A stretch of 34,438 bases of DNA from an uncultured Planctomycetaceae bacterium (GTDB taxonomy: Bacteria; Planctomycetota; Planctomycetia; Pirellulales; Pirellulaceae). The DNA is taken from the NCBI GenBank assembly GCA_903921945.1, contig CAIXSC010000173.1, positions 1 to 34,438 on the forward strand. Direction: 5' to 3'. Numbering within the stretch: the first letter of the stretch is position 1; each line of letters opens with the position of its first letter. Both the position numbers and the translations under genes were made by a program. Positions 15,468-23,633 of the stretch are shown one piece after another. The notes under the pieces are model-generated. The model saw only the letters and a program-made list of their open reading frames with translations. It had not been told where the DNA came from and made no database searches.

Positions 15468-15962
15468 ATGGAAGAAACGTTTCGCGTGCGGCTGACCAAA
15501 GAGTGCCATGTCTTCAGCGCGGCGCACTTCATCACGTTCAACGGCAACATTTGCGAACGGCTACACGGCCATAACTACGCGGTGGCGGTCGAGGTGGCCG
15601 GGCCGTTGGATGGAAACCAATACGTGGTCGACTTCATCGCGTTGCGGGACGAGCTGCGGACCCTGACCGACGAACTGGATCACCGCATGTTGCTGCCGCT
15701 CGAACATCCCGCGATCCGAGTTGACGTGGGGGAACGCGAAGTCGAAGCGCGCTTCGAGGACCGTCGCTGGGTCTTCCCCCGCGGCGACTGCGCCCTGCTG
15801 CCGCTCGCACAAACCACCGCGGAACTGCTGGCAAAATACCTTGGAGAACGATTGCTTGACGCGCTACGCGGTCGCTGCGGCTTCGTTCCCTCGGAGCTGC
15901 GAGTGGAAGTGGACGAGAATCACGGCCAATGGGGTATCTGGCAGCGACGACTGCCGGTGTGA
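15468..15962 (+). CDS. 6-pyruvoyl-tetrahydropterin synthase / 6-carboxytetrahydropterin synthase (QueD) family
   Basis: A 164-residue T-fold enzyme acting on dihydroneopterin triphosphate. In bacteria this family usually makes 6-carboxytetrahydropterin for queuosine (QueD); other members make tetrahydropterins. Zinc ligands are visible as the histidine in FSAAHFI and the pair in LHGHNY; the catalytic cysteine sits in ICERLHGH, as in QueD. VVDFIALRDEL and ELDHRMLL are also typical, and a late DENHGQW provides the conserved glutamate. A ~20-residue insertion around residues 85-105 is longer than in E. coli QueD. The ATG at 15468 follows AGGGAAGGG. No other queuosine genes are nearby, so the exact product is uncertain. 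Confidence 0.88.
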   Translation: MEETFRVRLTKECHVFSAAHFITFNGNICERLHGHNYAVAVEVAGPLDGNQYVVDFIALRDELRTLTDELDHRMLLPLEHPAIRVDVGEREVEARFEDRRWVFPRGDCALLPLAQTTAELLAKYLGERLLDALRGRCGFVPSELRVEVDENHGQWGIWQRRLPV

Positions 15963-16364
15963 ACGGGGTTCGTTGAACGACACGCCGATTCGGGCGGCAA
16001 TCGCTCGTCGAGCGACCGCTCAAACGACCCCTCATGCCCCGCGCTTGCCCTTTTTCCCCATCCATGTTTCCAGGGGCCTCCGATCGTGGGTCGCTTGCGC
16101 CATGGGCCGCTGCGTGATAGACGCTGCGATAGGGAGCTGCGATAGATCGCTGCGATGGCCTGCGGGGACGGGCCGTTGCGCCATGGCCCGCTGCGATGGC
16201 CCGCGGAGACGGGCGGTTGTTGCGAGCCGTCGTCAATGGACGGCGGGGCGGGGAAGGGCTAAACTGCCGCATTGTTGGAAATGTGGCATTTGAATGCCCG
16301 AACGTGAACGGATCTGGGCTACGTTTTCCGTTGGTCTTCAATTCTTGATGCGAGGAGGAATTCC
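15963..16364. other. Intergenic region with degenerate GCTGCGAT repeats
   Basis: About 400 bases without a supportable gene. Between ~16108 and 16215 the octamer GCTGCGAT or close variants recurs every 13-50 bases, mixed with GGCCCGC/GGGCCG words. A short dyad, GGCATT-TG-AATGCC, lies at 16285-16298 just ahead of the DUF1326 gene and could be an operator. No clear promoter was found. Confidence 0.5.
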
Positions 16365-17177
16365 ATGGCACGTCGCAGGCGAAATTGGACGGGTCGCTTT
16401 CTCCACTCCGTGGTGCCGGCGGCCGCCGCCATCCTCACCCTGTTTGCTGGCTTTGCGCCGCTGGACGGATTTGCCGTTGAACGTGTGGTGGCGGCCAACA
16501 AGGCGGCCACGGCTCCGGCCACGGCTCCGGCGCCGTCCGCCGACGCGGAGAAACGCGAGCCAAAATCGGCGCAGCGAGGCGAGGTCCAGGGCTACTACGT
16601 CGAGAGTCGTTCGTGCCAAGTCTTCACTGGTCCCTGCTTCGCCAACGCGGAGATGGCGTTGACCGGCAAAGACGCCGTGATGGCGTGGGGGATCGTCGCT
16701 GGCCGCTTTAACGGCGTCGATTTGTCGGGCCTGAATGTGGTCATGGTGGTGCGGGCATCGGAGACGCTCGGCTTCGGTGGCCTGGACGCTCCGGAATCGA
16801 TCAAATCACTGGTCATTGTGGATGAGCGTGCCACTCCGGTCCAGCGCGAGGCGCTCGTCGCGTTCGCTCAAAAGCAGACCGGGAAAGCGGGGCGTTCCAT
16901 CGTCCGCATGGAGGCTTTGCCGATCGAAGTCTCGGTCGATCCGGGCACGCTGGTGGGAAAGGTGAAGGCCGGCTCGTGGGTCAACGTCTTGACGCGGAAA
17001 GCACGGCCGAACGACTGCATTTGCACCAATGAAGTCGCCTACTATCCGCCGCTAACCGCCCTTAAACACTTCGCGGCCGGTGTCTGCACGGAAGCCGAGT
17101 TCCGCGGTCGTGGGCTCGGTAACCGTTGGTCGCTCCCGAACAGCCGCAGCGCCTACCTGGGCGAGTTCAACCTGTAG
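16365..17177 (+). CDS. Exported DUF1326 protein
   Basis: A 270-residue protein with a basic start (MARRRRNW), a hydrophobic signal segment (residues ~15-38) and an Ala/Pro linker, so it is probably exported. The rest fits DUF1326: GYYVESRSCQVFTGPCFANAE, GKDAVMAWGIVAGRF, and a VVMVVRASETLGF-type strand; the function of the family is unknown. Two pairs of cysteines are visible (SCQVFTGPC, and DCIC near residue 220). The start is decided by AGGAGGAATTCC just ahead of the ATG. Two further exported unknowns follow in the same direction and may be related in role, although hairpins separate this gene from the next. Confidence 0.8.
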   Translation: MARRRRNWTGRFLHSVVPAAAAILTLFAGFAPLDGFAVERVVAANKAATAPATAPAPSADAEKREPKSAQRGEVQGYYVESRSCQVFTGPCFANAEMALTGKDAVMAWGIVAGRFNGVDLSGLNVVMVVRASETLGFGGLDAPESIKSLVIVDERATPVQREALVAFAQKQTGKAGRSIVRMEALPIEVSVDPGTLVGKVKAGSWVNVLTRKARPNDCICTNEVAYYPPLTALKHFAAGVCTEAEFRGRGLGNRWSLPNSRSAYLGEFNL

Positions 17178-17206
17178 GACTCGCGTGCCGAAGAGGCTCG
17201 CGAGTC
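17178..17206 (+). terminator. Hairpin directly after the DUF1326 gene
   Basis: GACTCGCG (17178-17185) pairs perfectly with CGCGAGTC (17199-17206) around a 13-base loop and starts at the stop codon. No T-run follows directly, so it is at best a weak intrinsic terminator or an mRNA 3'-end stabiliser. Confidence 0.4.
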
Positions 17207-17231
17207 GCTGGTTGTGATGTTCGGTTGGATT

Positions 17232-17267
17232 TTGGTCGAGCGGTTTTTTTCAACGCCGCTCGACCAA
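17232..17267. terminator. Perfect 12-bp hairpin with a T7 loop
   Basis: TTGGTCGAGCGG (17232-17243) pairs perfectly with CCGCTCGACCAA (17256-17267). The 12-base loop starts with seven T residues, so the U-tract is inside the loop rather than after the stem. It may be a terminator remnant, an RNA-stability element or a protein site between the two exported-protein genes. Confidence 0.45.
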
Positions 17268-17353
17268 CTCGCCCTCGAGTCGGTTCGCCCGTTGCCTCCA
17301 CTGTGCTGGTTTTCCCGCCGCTCGTATTCCTGCCTCTAACCGGAGATTCTCGG

Positions 17354-18094
17354 ATGTTTTCCCGCTCCGCGATCATCGCGCCGCGTTGGCGACAAGTCAC
17401 CCAGGCCTCGTTCGTGATCGGCGCCGTGTTCGCCCTCACGGCGGTGTCGACGCTGGCATGGGTCCCGTCGGCGTACGCGGTGGACCACAAAGTCGAACCG
17501 AACGATGCCGCTCCGCCGAAGGATGCCTTGCCGCCCGCGATCGCAGATCTGCTAGGCGGTCCATCGTTTCGCGTGGTGCGTGGCGCCTCGCGCGTGGTTT
17601 GCGAAGTGTGGCTCTGCAAGGAATGGTCGATCGCGGCCGACGCCAAGCCGAAGGGCGATGTGCTGTATCCTTTCCAGCTTGGCCAAGTGATTGGCGTGGT
17701 TCGTTATCCCCGCAAGGGAAGCGATTTCCGCGATCAAGTCGTCGCCGATGGCGTCTACACGCTGCGTTACGGACTGCAACCGGTGGACGGGGCCCACGTC
17801 GGCACCTCGCCGATTCGCGATTTCCTTGTGCTCGTCAAAGCAGCGGACGAGCAGTCCGCGGAACCGCTCGACTACAAGACCTTGGCCAAGAAGGGGGCCG
17901 CTGCCGCCGGCGCCAGCCATCCGCTGCTGCTCTCCTTGCACCGGACGGATGCGGCCGAAACGGCTTCGCTTTCGATCCGCCACAACGAACAAGCCGAATG
18001 GTGGATCGTTCATGTCGTGGGCCAGTCCAAGACGGGCGACAAGCTCGGAAAGCTGCCCCTTGATCTCGTCGTTGTGGGACATGCGAGCGACTGA
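17354..18094 (+). CDS. Exported protein of unknown function
   Basis: A 246-residue protein that I do not recognise. The first ~45 residues form a signal peptide with a long hydrophobic core (ASFVIGAVFALTAVSTLAWV) and a cleavage-like SAYAVDH. The mature part looks beta-rich, with alternating strands such as FRVVRGASRVVCEVWLC, VIGVVRYPRKG, ADGVYTLRYGLQPVDG and a C-terminal LPLDLVVVGHASD. This suggests a small beta-sandwich. The in-frame ATG at 17354 is preferred over 17126, whose extension overlaps the previous gene and destroys the signal peptide; CGGAG lies ahead of it. The next gene starts five bases after its stop, so the two are co-transcribed. Confidence 0.75.
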   Translation: MFSRSAIIAPRWRQVTQASFVIGAVFALTAVSTLAWVPSAYAVDHKVEPNDAAPPKDALPPAIADLLGGPSFRVVRGASRVVCEVWLCKEWSIAADAKPKGDVLYPFQLGQVIGVVRYPRKGSDFRDQVVADGVYTLRYGLQPVDGAHVGTSPIRDFLVLVKAADEQSAEPLDYKTLAKKGAAAAGASHPLLLSLHRTDAAETASLSIRHNEQAEWWIVHVVGQSKTGDKLGKLPLDLVVVGHASD

Positions 18095-18098
18095 TTCG

Positions 18099-18752
18099 AT
18101 GCGCCGACCTGTGCCGTTACCTCGTTGCGTGATTGCCGCGTTTTTCGCCCCCGCAGTGGCTTTGTTGGCCGCTGCGGCATGGGCGGACGACCCCGTTGGC
18201 ATTCCAGCCGTTCCAGCCATTCCGGCCACCCCAACCATTCCGGCCACTCCAGCCACTTCCGCGACGGGGAAGGCGCTTGCGACAACTCCGACGGCGTCAG
18301 CCGCGGCCGAAACGGCGACCGCCGCCAAGGCCCCGATGGCGCCTGCGGAGGGAGCTCCGCGGTTTACGGTCGAGACGGTCCGCGGCCGGGTTGTCTTCTT
18401 CGGCGAGGCGATGCAGCGGCTCGCGGGAGTAAAGTGTGTCGACGAGGCCCGTGAGCGAACTTTGGCTTTGGAGACGGCCGACGGACAGCTACTGCCGCTC
18501 TTGGAAGATGTGCGGGGACGCGGATTCCGCAACGACCCGCGATTGCGGGCGTGCGACCTGGAATTGACAGTGCGTCGCTACCGCGTCTCCCCGTTCTTGC
18601 AAACCTTGCGAGTCTACTCGGTGGAGAAGACTGGAAAGTTTGAACTGGACTATTGGTGCGAAGTCTGCGCGATCGCGATGTACGAACTGAAACCGTGTGA
18701 ATGTTGCCAGGGGGACACGCTGTTCCGCCGGCGGCTCGTCCGCGGCGAGTAG
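18099..18752 (+). CDS. Exported cysteine-rich protein of unknown function
   Basis: A 217-residue protein starting five bases after the previous stop. It has a signal peptide (CVIAAFFAPAVALLAAAAWADD) and then a Pro/Ala/Thr-rich linker of PA-I-PATP repeats. A globular domain starts near residue 85 (FTVETVRGRVVFFGEAMQRL) and ends in a cysteine-rich block, YWCEVCAIAMYELKPCECC, with five cysteines in ~16 residues. That block may bind a metal or form disulphides. No family is recognised. The ATG at 18081 is an alternative start overlapping the previous gene. It is probably made together with its upstream neighbour. Confidence 0.72.
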   Translation: MRRPVPLPRCVIAAFFAPAVALLAAAAWADDPVGIPAVPAIPATPTIPATPATSATGKALATTPTASAAAETATAAKAPMAPAEGAPRFTVETVRGRVVFFGEAMQRLAGVKCVDEARERTLALETADGQLLPLLEDVRGRGFRNDPRLRACDLELTVRRYRVSPFLQTLRVYSVEKTGKFELDYWCEVCAIAMYELKPCECCQGDTLFRRRLVRGE

Positions 18753-18820
18753 CCTGTTCGACGCCACGCGGGGCGAGGTCGCGGCGCCCCGAGCGTCCTT
18801 TTTTCCTCTGGATTCCGTGA

Positions 18821-20149
18821 ATGCCGTCTTCCGATTCCACGCCGCTGCCCGTTACTCATGGTCAGCCGGGCCAGACCGGTTCTGTCAAGCCAAACGCGTC
18901 GGCGGACGTTTCCCCCGGCGAAACCAAGGCCGTGGTTGTGGACGCCAAGGAACTGGCCGGCGGCAGTTTCGCGGCTGTGGCCCGAGCCACTCGCGACCTG
19001 TTTCCCGACCCGGCCTATCGGCCTGTGGACGGCCCCGGCGGCGTTCGTTTGCCATTCGGATCGCATCGGCTGGCGGTGAATAGCGATGGCACGGGGACGA
19101 AACCGGAACTCGCCGAGCGTTTGGCGGACGCGACGGGCGACTATCGTTACTTCGAGCGGCCGGCGTTCGACGTCGTGGCGATGGTGGCTGACGATGCGGC
19201 GCGGCATGGCCAGTTCACGCTGGGCATCGTCAATTGCGTGGACGTCAATAGCGCCGCCAACGCCGAATTCGTGGCCGCTTTGGCGAACGGAATGCGGGCG
19301 GCATGCGAAGCTGGGCGTTTTCCGCTGATCAATGGAGAAACGGCGGAGCTCGGCTATCGTGTCCCTGGACCGGGCGGATCGCGTTTGAACTGGAACGCCG
19401 TGGCGCTGGCGTTGGTCCACGAGGCGAAAGCGTTTCGACCGGAGAATCTTCGCCCAGGGCAGCCGCTGGTGGCCTTCCGCGAGTCATCGATCCGCAGTAA
19501 CGGATTGACGCGAGCGCGGGCCGTGTTGGAGCACGCCTATCTCGCGGAACGAGGCGTGACTCGCGCGGAATGGCTCGAATCGCGTTTGGCGAGTCGTAGC
19601 GGACTGCCGGTGGAGACGATCCGCCAGTTGAACGTCGCTTTGCTAGCCGAGCAACCTTGGTTGGGCGAACAACTGATTGTCCCGTGGCACGAGCGGTTCG
19701 CGGAACTAACCGAGCAACTCTCGCGGCCCGCCACGATCTATTCGCCGGCGATCGCGGCCGCTCAGGGTGGAGTCGATGGACCGGTCGCGGTTCCGATCAT
19801 TGCCGCCACGCATGTGACGGGCGGGGGAATTCCTTTGAAAGTGAAACGAACGCTGGCCGGCACGGGCCTTGGTGCGGCGATCGAAGCTGTCTTTCCCGAT
19901 CCGGCGGGGGTGCCGCAACTGCTGGAATTGGCTCAACGATACCCGATGGCCACCGGACCGTTGGTAAACGAACGGACCGCCTGCGAACAGTGGAATCGGG
20001 GAATCGGTTTCCTTTGTGCGACGGCCGATCAAGGGGCTGCGTCCGCGTTGGTACAACTCGCTCGTTCGTTCGGCTACGAGGCGGCGATCGCGGGCGTAAT
20101 CCGTGAAACGCCCGAAATCCACTGGCGCGGCGAGACCTGGACCGCCTAA
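18821..20149 (+). CDS. Divergent AIR synthase (PurM)-like protein
   Basis: A 442-residue cytoplasmic protein of the PurM/SelD/ThiL ATP-binding superfamily, closest by eye to phosphoribosylformylglycinamidine cyclo-ligase (PurM, purine biosynthesis, ~345 residues). Visible: NSDGTGTKPELAERL (PurM: TDGVGTK), FDVVAMVADDAARHG, LINGETAELGYRVPGPGG (PurM: GGETAEMPG), SSIRSNGLTRAR (SGIHSNGFS) and THVTGGGIPLKVKR (HITGGGLxxNLPR). It carries a ~60-residue low-complexity N-terminal extension and an internal insertion around residues 245-300. The replacement of MPG by GYR in the GGETAEM motif and of several glycines is unusual. The start at 18821 has no strong ribosome binding site and may be further in. 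It could be the organism's working PurM or a relative with a new substrate. Confidence 0.8.
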   Translation: MPSSDSTPLPVTHGQPGQTGSVKPNASADVSPGETKAVVVDAKELAGGSFAAVARATRDLFPDPAYRPVDGPGGVRLPFGSHRLAVNSDGTGTKPELAERLADATGDYRYFERPAFDVVAMVADDAARHGQFTLGIVNCVDVNSAANAEFVAALANGMRAACEAGRFPLINGETAELGYRVPGPGGSRLNWNAVALALVHEAKAFRPENLRPGQPLVAFRESSIRSNGLTRARAVLEHAYLAERGVTRAEWLESRLASRSGLPVETIRQLNVALLAEQPWLGEQLIVPWHERFAELTEQLSRPATIYSPAIAAAQGGVDGPVAVPIIAATHVTGGGIPLKVKRTLAGTGLGAAIEAVFPDPAGVPQLLELAQRYPMATGPLVNERTACEQWNRGIGFLCATADQGAASALVQLARSFGYEAAIAGVIRETPEIHWRGETWTA

Positions 20150-20352
20150 TTCGAAGCGACAGTCTTCGCCCGCGGCGGACGGAGTCGGAAGGAACTCGAT
20201 CTCAATCGCTTGTGGCTTGATGGCGCAAGGCTTTGTTTTCGAGGCTTCCGACTATGGCAGCCAACACAAATGGGCGATCGCCATTAGCCCGAGCTCTTTG
20301 CGGCTCTTTGGGGCTCTTTGGGGCTTGTTCGGTGAGTTTTCGCGGCAATCCA

Positions 20353-20642
20353 AGCGGTAAACAAAGAACCGCCGCGTTCACCGCTCAAGTTTACCGCCAC
20401 CTCGTTTACCGCCGAGCCGTAGGCGAAGGCCGGGCCGGCCCCGAGATCAGCGACGCGAGAGCAAATCGCGGCTTGCGGCACTGCCTGCGTTTTTCGCATA
20501 GCGGTAAACAAAGAACCGCCGCGTTCACTGTCAATTTCACCGCTAAAGTTTACCGCCACCTCGTTTACCGCCGAGCCGTAGGCGAAGGCCGGGCCGGCCC
20601 CGAGATCAGCGCCGCGAGAACAAATCGCGGCTCTGCCTGCGT
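20353..20642. repeat. Two ~140-bp direct repeats with internal GCGGTAAAC/GTTTACCGC dyads
   Basis: Copy one covers 20353-20490 and copy two 20500-20642. They are almost identical except for about ten extra bases in copy two near 20530 and a seven-base difference near the end. Each copy contains GCGGTAAAC followed ~35-45 bases later by GTTTACCGC and again by GTTTACCGCC, so each can form a stem-loop. They also share a GGCCGGGCCGGCCCC block. They lie between convergent genes. No start or ribosome binding site supports a gene here. Confidence 0.9.
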
Positions 20643-20703
20643 CTTCAGCTCGGCGGTGAAGGATGATTGTCGCGAGTGGCCATGGCTTGACGCCCCAAAA
20701 TTC

Positions 20704-21699
20704 CTACTCGGGACGACGCGGCCGTTCGGGCCGCTCGACGCCGGGACCGGGTCGGCCGCCGGGCCCTGCGCCGCGTTCACCCGGACCGCCAGGCCCCGGA
20801 CCTCCGGGCCCTGGACCTCCAGGACCGAAACCGCCTGGGCCAACGCCTCCAGGACCGCCGCCTCCGGGGAAGGGCCCACCTTGGCCAGGTCCGCCTGGGC
20901 CGCGCCGGCCGGGGCCAGCGTGCTGACGAACGAAATCATCAATGAAGGCGCGTAACTCTTCAGCGCCGAGCTTGCCGTCTTTGTCGCGATCGAACGACAT
21001 CGCGTGATCCATCATGCGTTGGGGATCGGGGCCGGCTGGAGGTCCGCCTTCCGGCCGCGGTGGTCGTGGTCCGCCATCGGGTCCGCCTTCCGGCCGCGGT
21101 GGTCGCGGTCCGCCTTCGGGTCCGCCTTCCGGCCGCGGTGGTCGCGGGCCAGCGTCGGGTCCGCCTTCCGGCCGCGGTGGTCGCGGTCCGCCATCGGGTC
21201 CGCCTTCCGGCCGCGGTGGTCGTGGTCCGCCATCGGGTCCGCCTTCCGGCCGCGGTGGTCGCGGGCCGGCGTCGGGTCCGCCTTCTGGTCGCGGTGGTCG
21301 CGGGCCGCCATCGGGTCCGCCTGGTCCCCCCGGTCCGCCAAAGCCCGGACGGAAGCCTTGCGGTCGGTATTCGTCTTCGGTCAGTTTGCCATCACGATTC
21401 CGATCCAAGGTGGCCAAAGCGGTTGCCGCGTTCTTGAGCTCTTCGGCCGAGATTTCGCCGTTGCGATCGGCGTCCAGTGCCGCGATCAGTGGACTTGCCA
21501 TCCGTGGACCTGGAGGGCCGCCCGGTTGAGGGCCGCCGGGCGGCGGCCCTTGTGGACGGTCGGGGCCGCCGCGTCCGGGGCCGGCACCTGGCGGCCTTCC
21601 GGGGTCGCCACCGTCAGGTTTTCCTGGTGGCTGTGCGATGGCCAACACTGTTCCGCACGCGACCGCCGCCGCGCCAAATCCTGCTATCCATTTTTGCAT
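20704..21699 (-). CDS. Secreted EF-hand protein with Gly/Pro-rich 13-residue repeats
   Basis: A 331-residue exported protein. A signal peptide (residues ~1-24, ending AIAQPPGK) is followed by Gly/Pro-rich sequence, two EF-hands (DADRNGEISAEE at ~76-87, DRNRDGKLTEDE at ~99-110), then seven 13-residue repeats of the form GGPDGGPRPPRPE, a third EF-hand (DRDKDGKLGAEE) and another Gly/Pro-rich tail. The EF-hand loops hold acidic residues at positions 1, 3 or 5 and 12, so calcium binding is likely. ATG 21699 is preferred; a GTG three codons upstream is possible. It follows the PQQ-propeller gene by 55 bases on the same strand and is probably co-transcribed with it. Confidence 0.83.
   Translation of the reverse strand: MQKWIAGFGAAAVACGTVLAIAQPPGKPDGGDPGRPPGAGPGRGGPDRPQGPPPGGPQPGGPPGPRMASPLIAALDADRNGEISAEELKNAATALATLDRNRDGKLTEDEYRPQGFRPGFGGPGGPGGPDGGPRPPRPEGGPDAGPRPPRPEGGPDGGPRPPRPEGGPDGGPRPPRPEGGPDAGPRPPRPEGGPEGGPRPPRPEGGPDGGPRPPRPEGGPPAGPDPQRMMDHAMSFDRDKDGKLGAEELRAFIDDFVRQHAGPGRRGPGGPGQGGPFPGGGGPGGVGPGGFGPGGPGPGGPGPGGPGERGAGPGGRPGPGVERPERPRRPE
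21041..21313 (-). repeat. Seven tandem 39-bp units inside the EF-hand gene
   Basis: Units start at 21041, 21080, 21119, 21158, 21197, 21236 and 21275. They code on the minus strand for the 13-residue Gly/Pro/Arg repeats. Differences between units are few and mostly switch the residue pair between Asp-Gly, Asp-Ala and Glu-Gly, so the array has expanded recently and copy number likely varies. Confidence 0.93.
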
Positions 21700-21754
21700 T
21701 GCCTGCACCCTATTATGGTTGACTAGAAACGAACGATTTATGTCGACGGTGGAA

Positions 21755-23119
21755 TTACTTGGCGGTCTGGCCTACGCAATACAAATAGCGATCGGAACGG
21801 AGGAGAATGCGGCCGCCGCTGATGGCTACCGAGCCATTGAAGTCGCTTTCATCGCCGTCGAATTGGTTGCGGGCCAGCAGTTGGTAGCTTGGTTTGGCGG
21901 CGAGCACCAGGACGCCGTGCCAACGGGAAGGGATGTAGAGCCGGCCGTCGGCGGCGATGGGCGATGCGTACACCGGCCGACCGCTGGCGGTGAGCCCTTC
22001 CACACGTTCGCGATACACCAATTCACCGGTCTTCGCCGCGACGCAGTATGCCTGTCCGCGATCGTCGATCCAGTACAAATGGCCGTCGACGAGCACGGGG
22101 GTGGCGACGTACGAGCTGTTGCGTCCGGTCCAGCCGAGGTGGGACCGTGTGACATCGCCATTGCCGCCCGCTCGCACAGACAGACTGCCCGCAGCGCGGA
22201 AGCCGCCGAAGATATATAAGGTTTCGCCATCCGCGACAACGCTCGGACTGATGTTGCCAGTCAACCCATGTTCGGCGAACCACTTGAGTTTGCCGGTTTC
22301 CGGATTCAATCCCCAGACCTCGCCGGGAACGGCGATCGCGACCTCGGTTTGTCCCGCCACGCTCGTCAGTGTGGGGGTGCCGTAGGCGAGTTCCAACGCG
22401 GCGGCGCTGGCCTTCCATATTTCCTTCCCCGAGCGGCGATCAAAACCGCGGATCGATTGGCTTTCCTCAGACGCGTTCACGATTAACGTTTCTTGGTGCA
22501 ATACCAAGCTCGACCCGGTTCCCCAACGCCGATTGCTGGATTCCTTGCCGACATCGGCGCTCCAGAGCGGTTTCCCGTCCCAGTCGAACGCATGCACGCC
22601 CGCCTTGCCGAAGAAGGCGTAGACCCGTTCGCCGTCGGCGACCGGCGTTCCGCTCGCATAGCCATGTTCCGTGATGAAGCCTTGATACGCGTCTTCGGGC
22701 CCCTGGCCTTTGACCGACCGGGTCCACAACTGTTTGCCGGTCGACAGTTCGAAGCAGGTCAATTGCCGTTCCAGGCGAGCGATATCCGACGTGGCCGGCC
22801 CGGCTGCCGTGCCAGCCGTTCCTTCGGGCACTCCGTAACCGCTATAGCTCGTCACGAACACGCGGTCGCCCACCACGATCGGACTGGACGAGCCCGCACC
22901 CGGCAAAGCAACTCGCCAGACAAGATTTTCGCGGCTCGACCATGTTTGCGGCAAACCCGTTTCGCGACTCGCGGCCAGACCGCCCGGTCCACGAAACCCG
23001 GGCCAATCCTCAGCGTGAACGCACCGTTCGCCGCCGCTCGCCAGCATCAGGCAGGCACCGAGCCAAACAATCGCAAGTAGCAACGAATGCCTGCGGATGC
23101 GAACTCGCACCTGGCGCAT
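21755..23119 (-). CDS. Exported PQQ-type beta-propeller protein
   Basis: A secreted or periplasmic beta-propeller of the PQQ-like (quinoprotein-repeat) class, ~454 residues from ATG 23119-23117. A signal peptide (RRHSLLLAIVWLGACLMLASGGERCVHAE) is followed by the DWPGFRGPGG motif that opens many planctomycete propellers. Repeats then follow, each with strands such as SSPIVVGDRVFVTSY, CFELSTGKQLW, GTPVADGERVYAFF, GVHAFDWDGKPLW, SPSVVADGETLYIFGG and ASPIAADGRLYIPSRW. The dehydrogenase residues that bind the PQQ cofactor are not evident, so a structural or binding role is more likely. The frame stays open to ATG 23293, adding ~58 residues that include repeated GLRQA; this would bury the signal peptide, so the shorter start is preferred. 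Confidence 0.85.
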   Translation of the reverse strand: MRQVRVRIRRHSLLLAIVWLGACLMLASGGERCVHAEDWPGFRGPGGLAASRETGLPQTWSSRENLVWRVALPGAGSSSPIVVGDRVFVTSYSGYGVPEGTAGTAAGPATSDIARLERQLTCFELSTGKQLWTRSVKGQGPEDAYQGFITEHGYASGTPVADGERVYAFFGKAGVHAFDWDGKPLWSADVGKESSNRRWGTGSSLVLHQETLIVNASEESQSIRGFDRRSGKEIWKASAAALELAYGTPTLTSVAGQTEVAIAVPGEVWGLNPETGKLKWFAEHGLTGNISPSVVADGETLYIFGGFRAAGSLSVRAGGNGDVTRSHLGWTGRNSSYVATPVLVDGHLYWIDDRGQAYCVAAKTGELVYRERVEGLTASGRPVYASPIAADGRLYIPSRWHGVLVLAAKPSYQLLARNQFDGDESDFNGSVAISGGRILLRSDRYLYCVGQTAK

Positions 23120-23200
23120 TCCCACCTGGCGCAGTCCCGCCTGGCGCAGTCCCGCCTGGCGCAGTCCCGCATCACGCAATCCCGAATGGCGCAGTTCCGA
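23111..23200. repeat. Six 15-bp tandem units at the 5' end of the propeller gene
   Basis: Three exact CTGGCGCAGTCCCGC units (23126-23170) are flanked by three variant units (23111-23125, 23171-23185, 23186-23200). Read on the minus strand they would code for GLRQA repeats ahead of the signal peptide. They may be a 5' leader feature or, if the longer start is used, a repeated N-terminus. Confidence 0.85.
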
Positions 23201-23633
23201 CTGGCAAAGCGCGACGTGCGGCTTGGCCGCTGCACGGAAACTCATGCCAGGGCCAGCCGAGTCGTTTTCTGCGTGAAGTGACGAGCCGCTCATCGGAGCA
23301 TCCCCATACGGAACGTGAAGCTAGTCGCCGCGCGAGCGAACGCTGCGCGCACGAAACTCGGCGATGGCTGAACGCAACAGAGTAACGTCCGCCGTCCCCG
23401 GTTTATTGCGGGGCGTCCGAAAAAAGCCATCGCAGCGGAAGCCGTCCGGGGAATCTCTCGCTCGGGAGCAGCGCGATTGCCACTCACCGTGGAATATGGA
23501 TTCTCCGACAGCGTTGAAACGGGCCAATTCGACGTCGCAAGGGCACCTGTTGGAAGTGGCCGGCGAGTCGGCGGCCATCGCCGCGGCCACGGGATGTTCC
23601 GGGGATTCGCGCGACCGCAGGGGGGCTTCGCAT

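Noticed and set aside
20233..20955. 240-codon plus-strand frame across the 140-bp repeats
   Set aside because: It runs through the non-coding repeat and into the antisense of the EF-hand gene; no ribosome binding site and no conserved domain.
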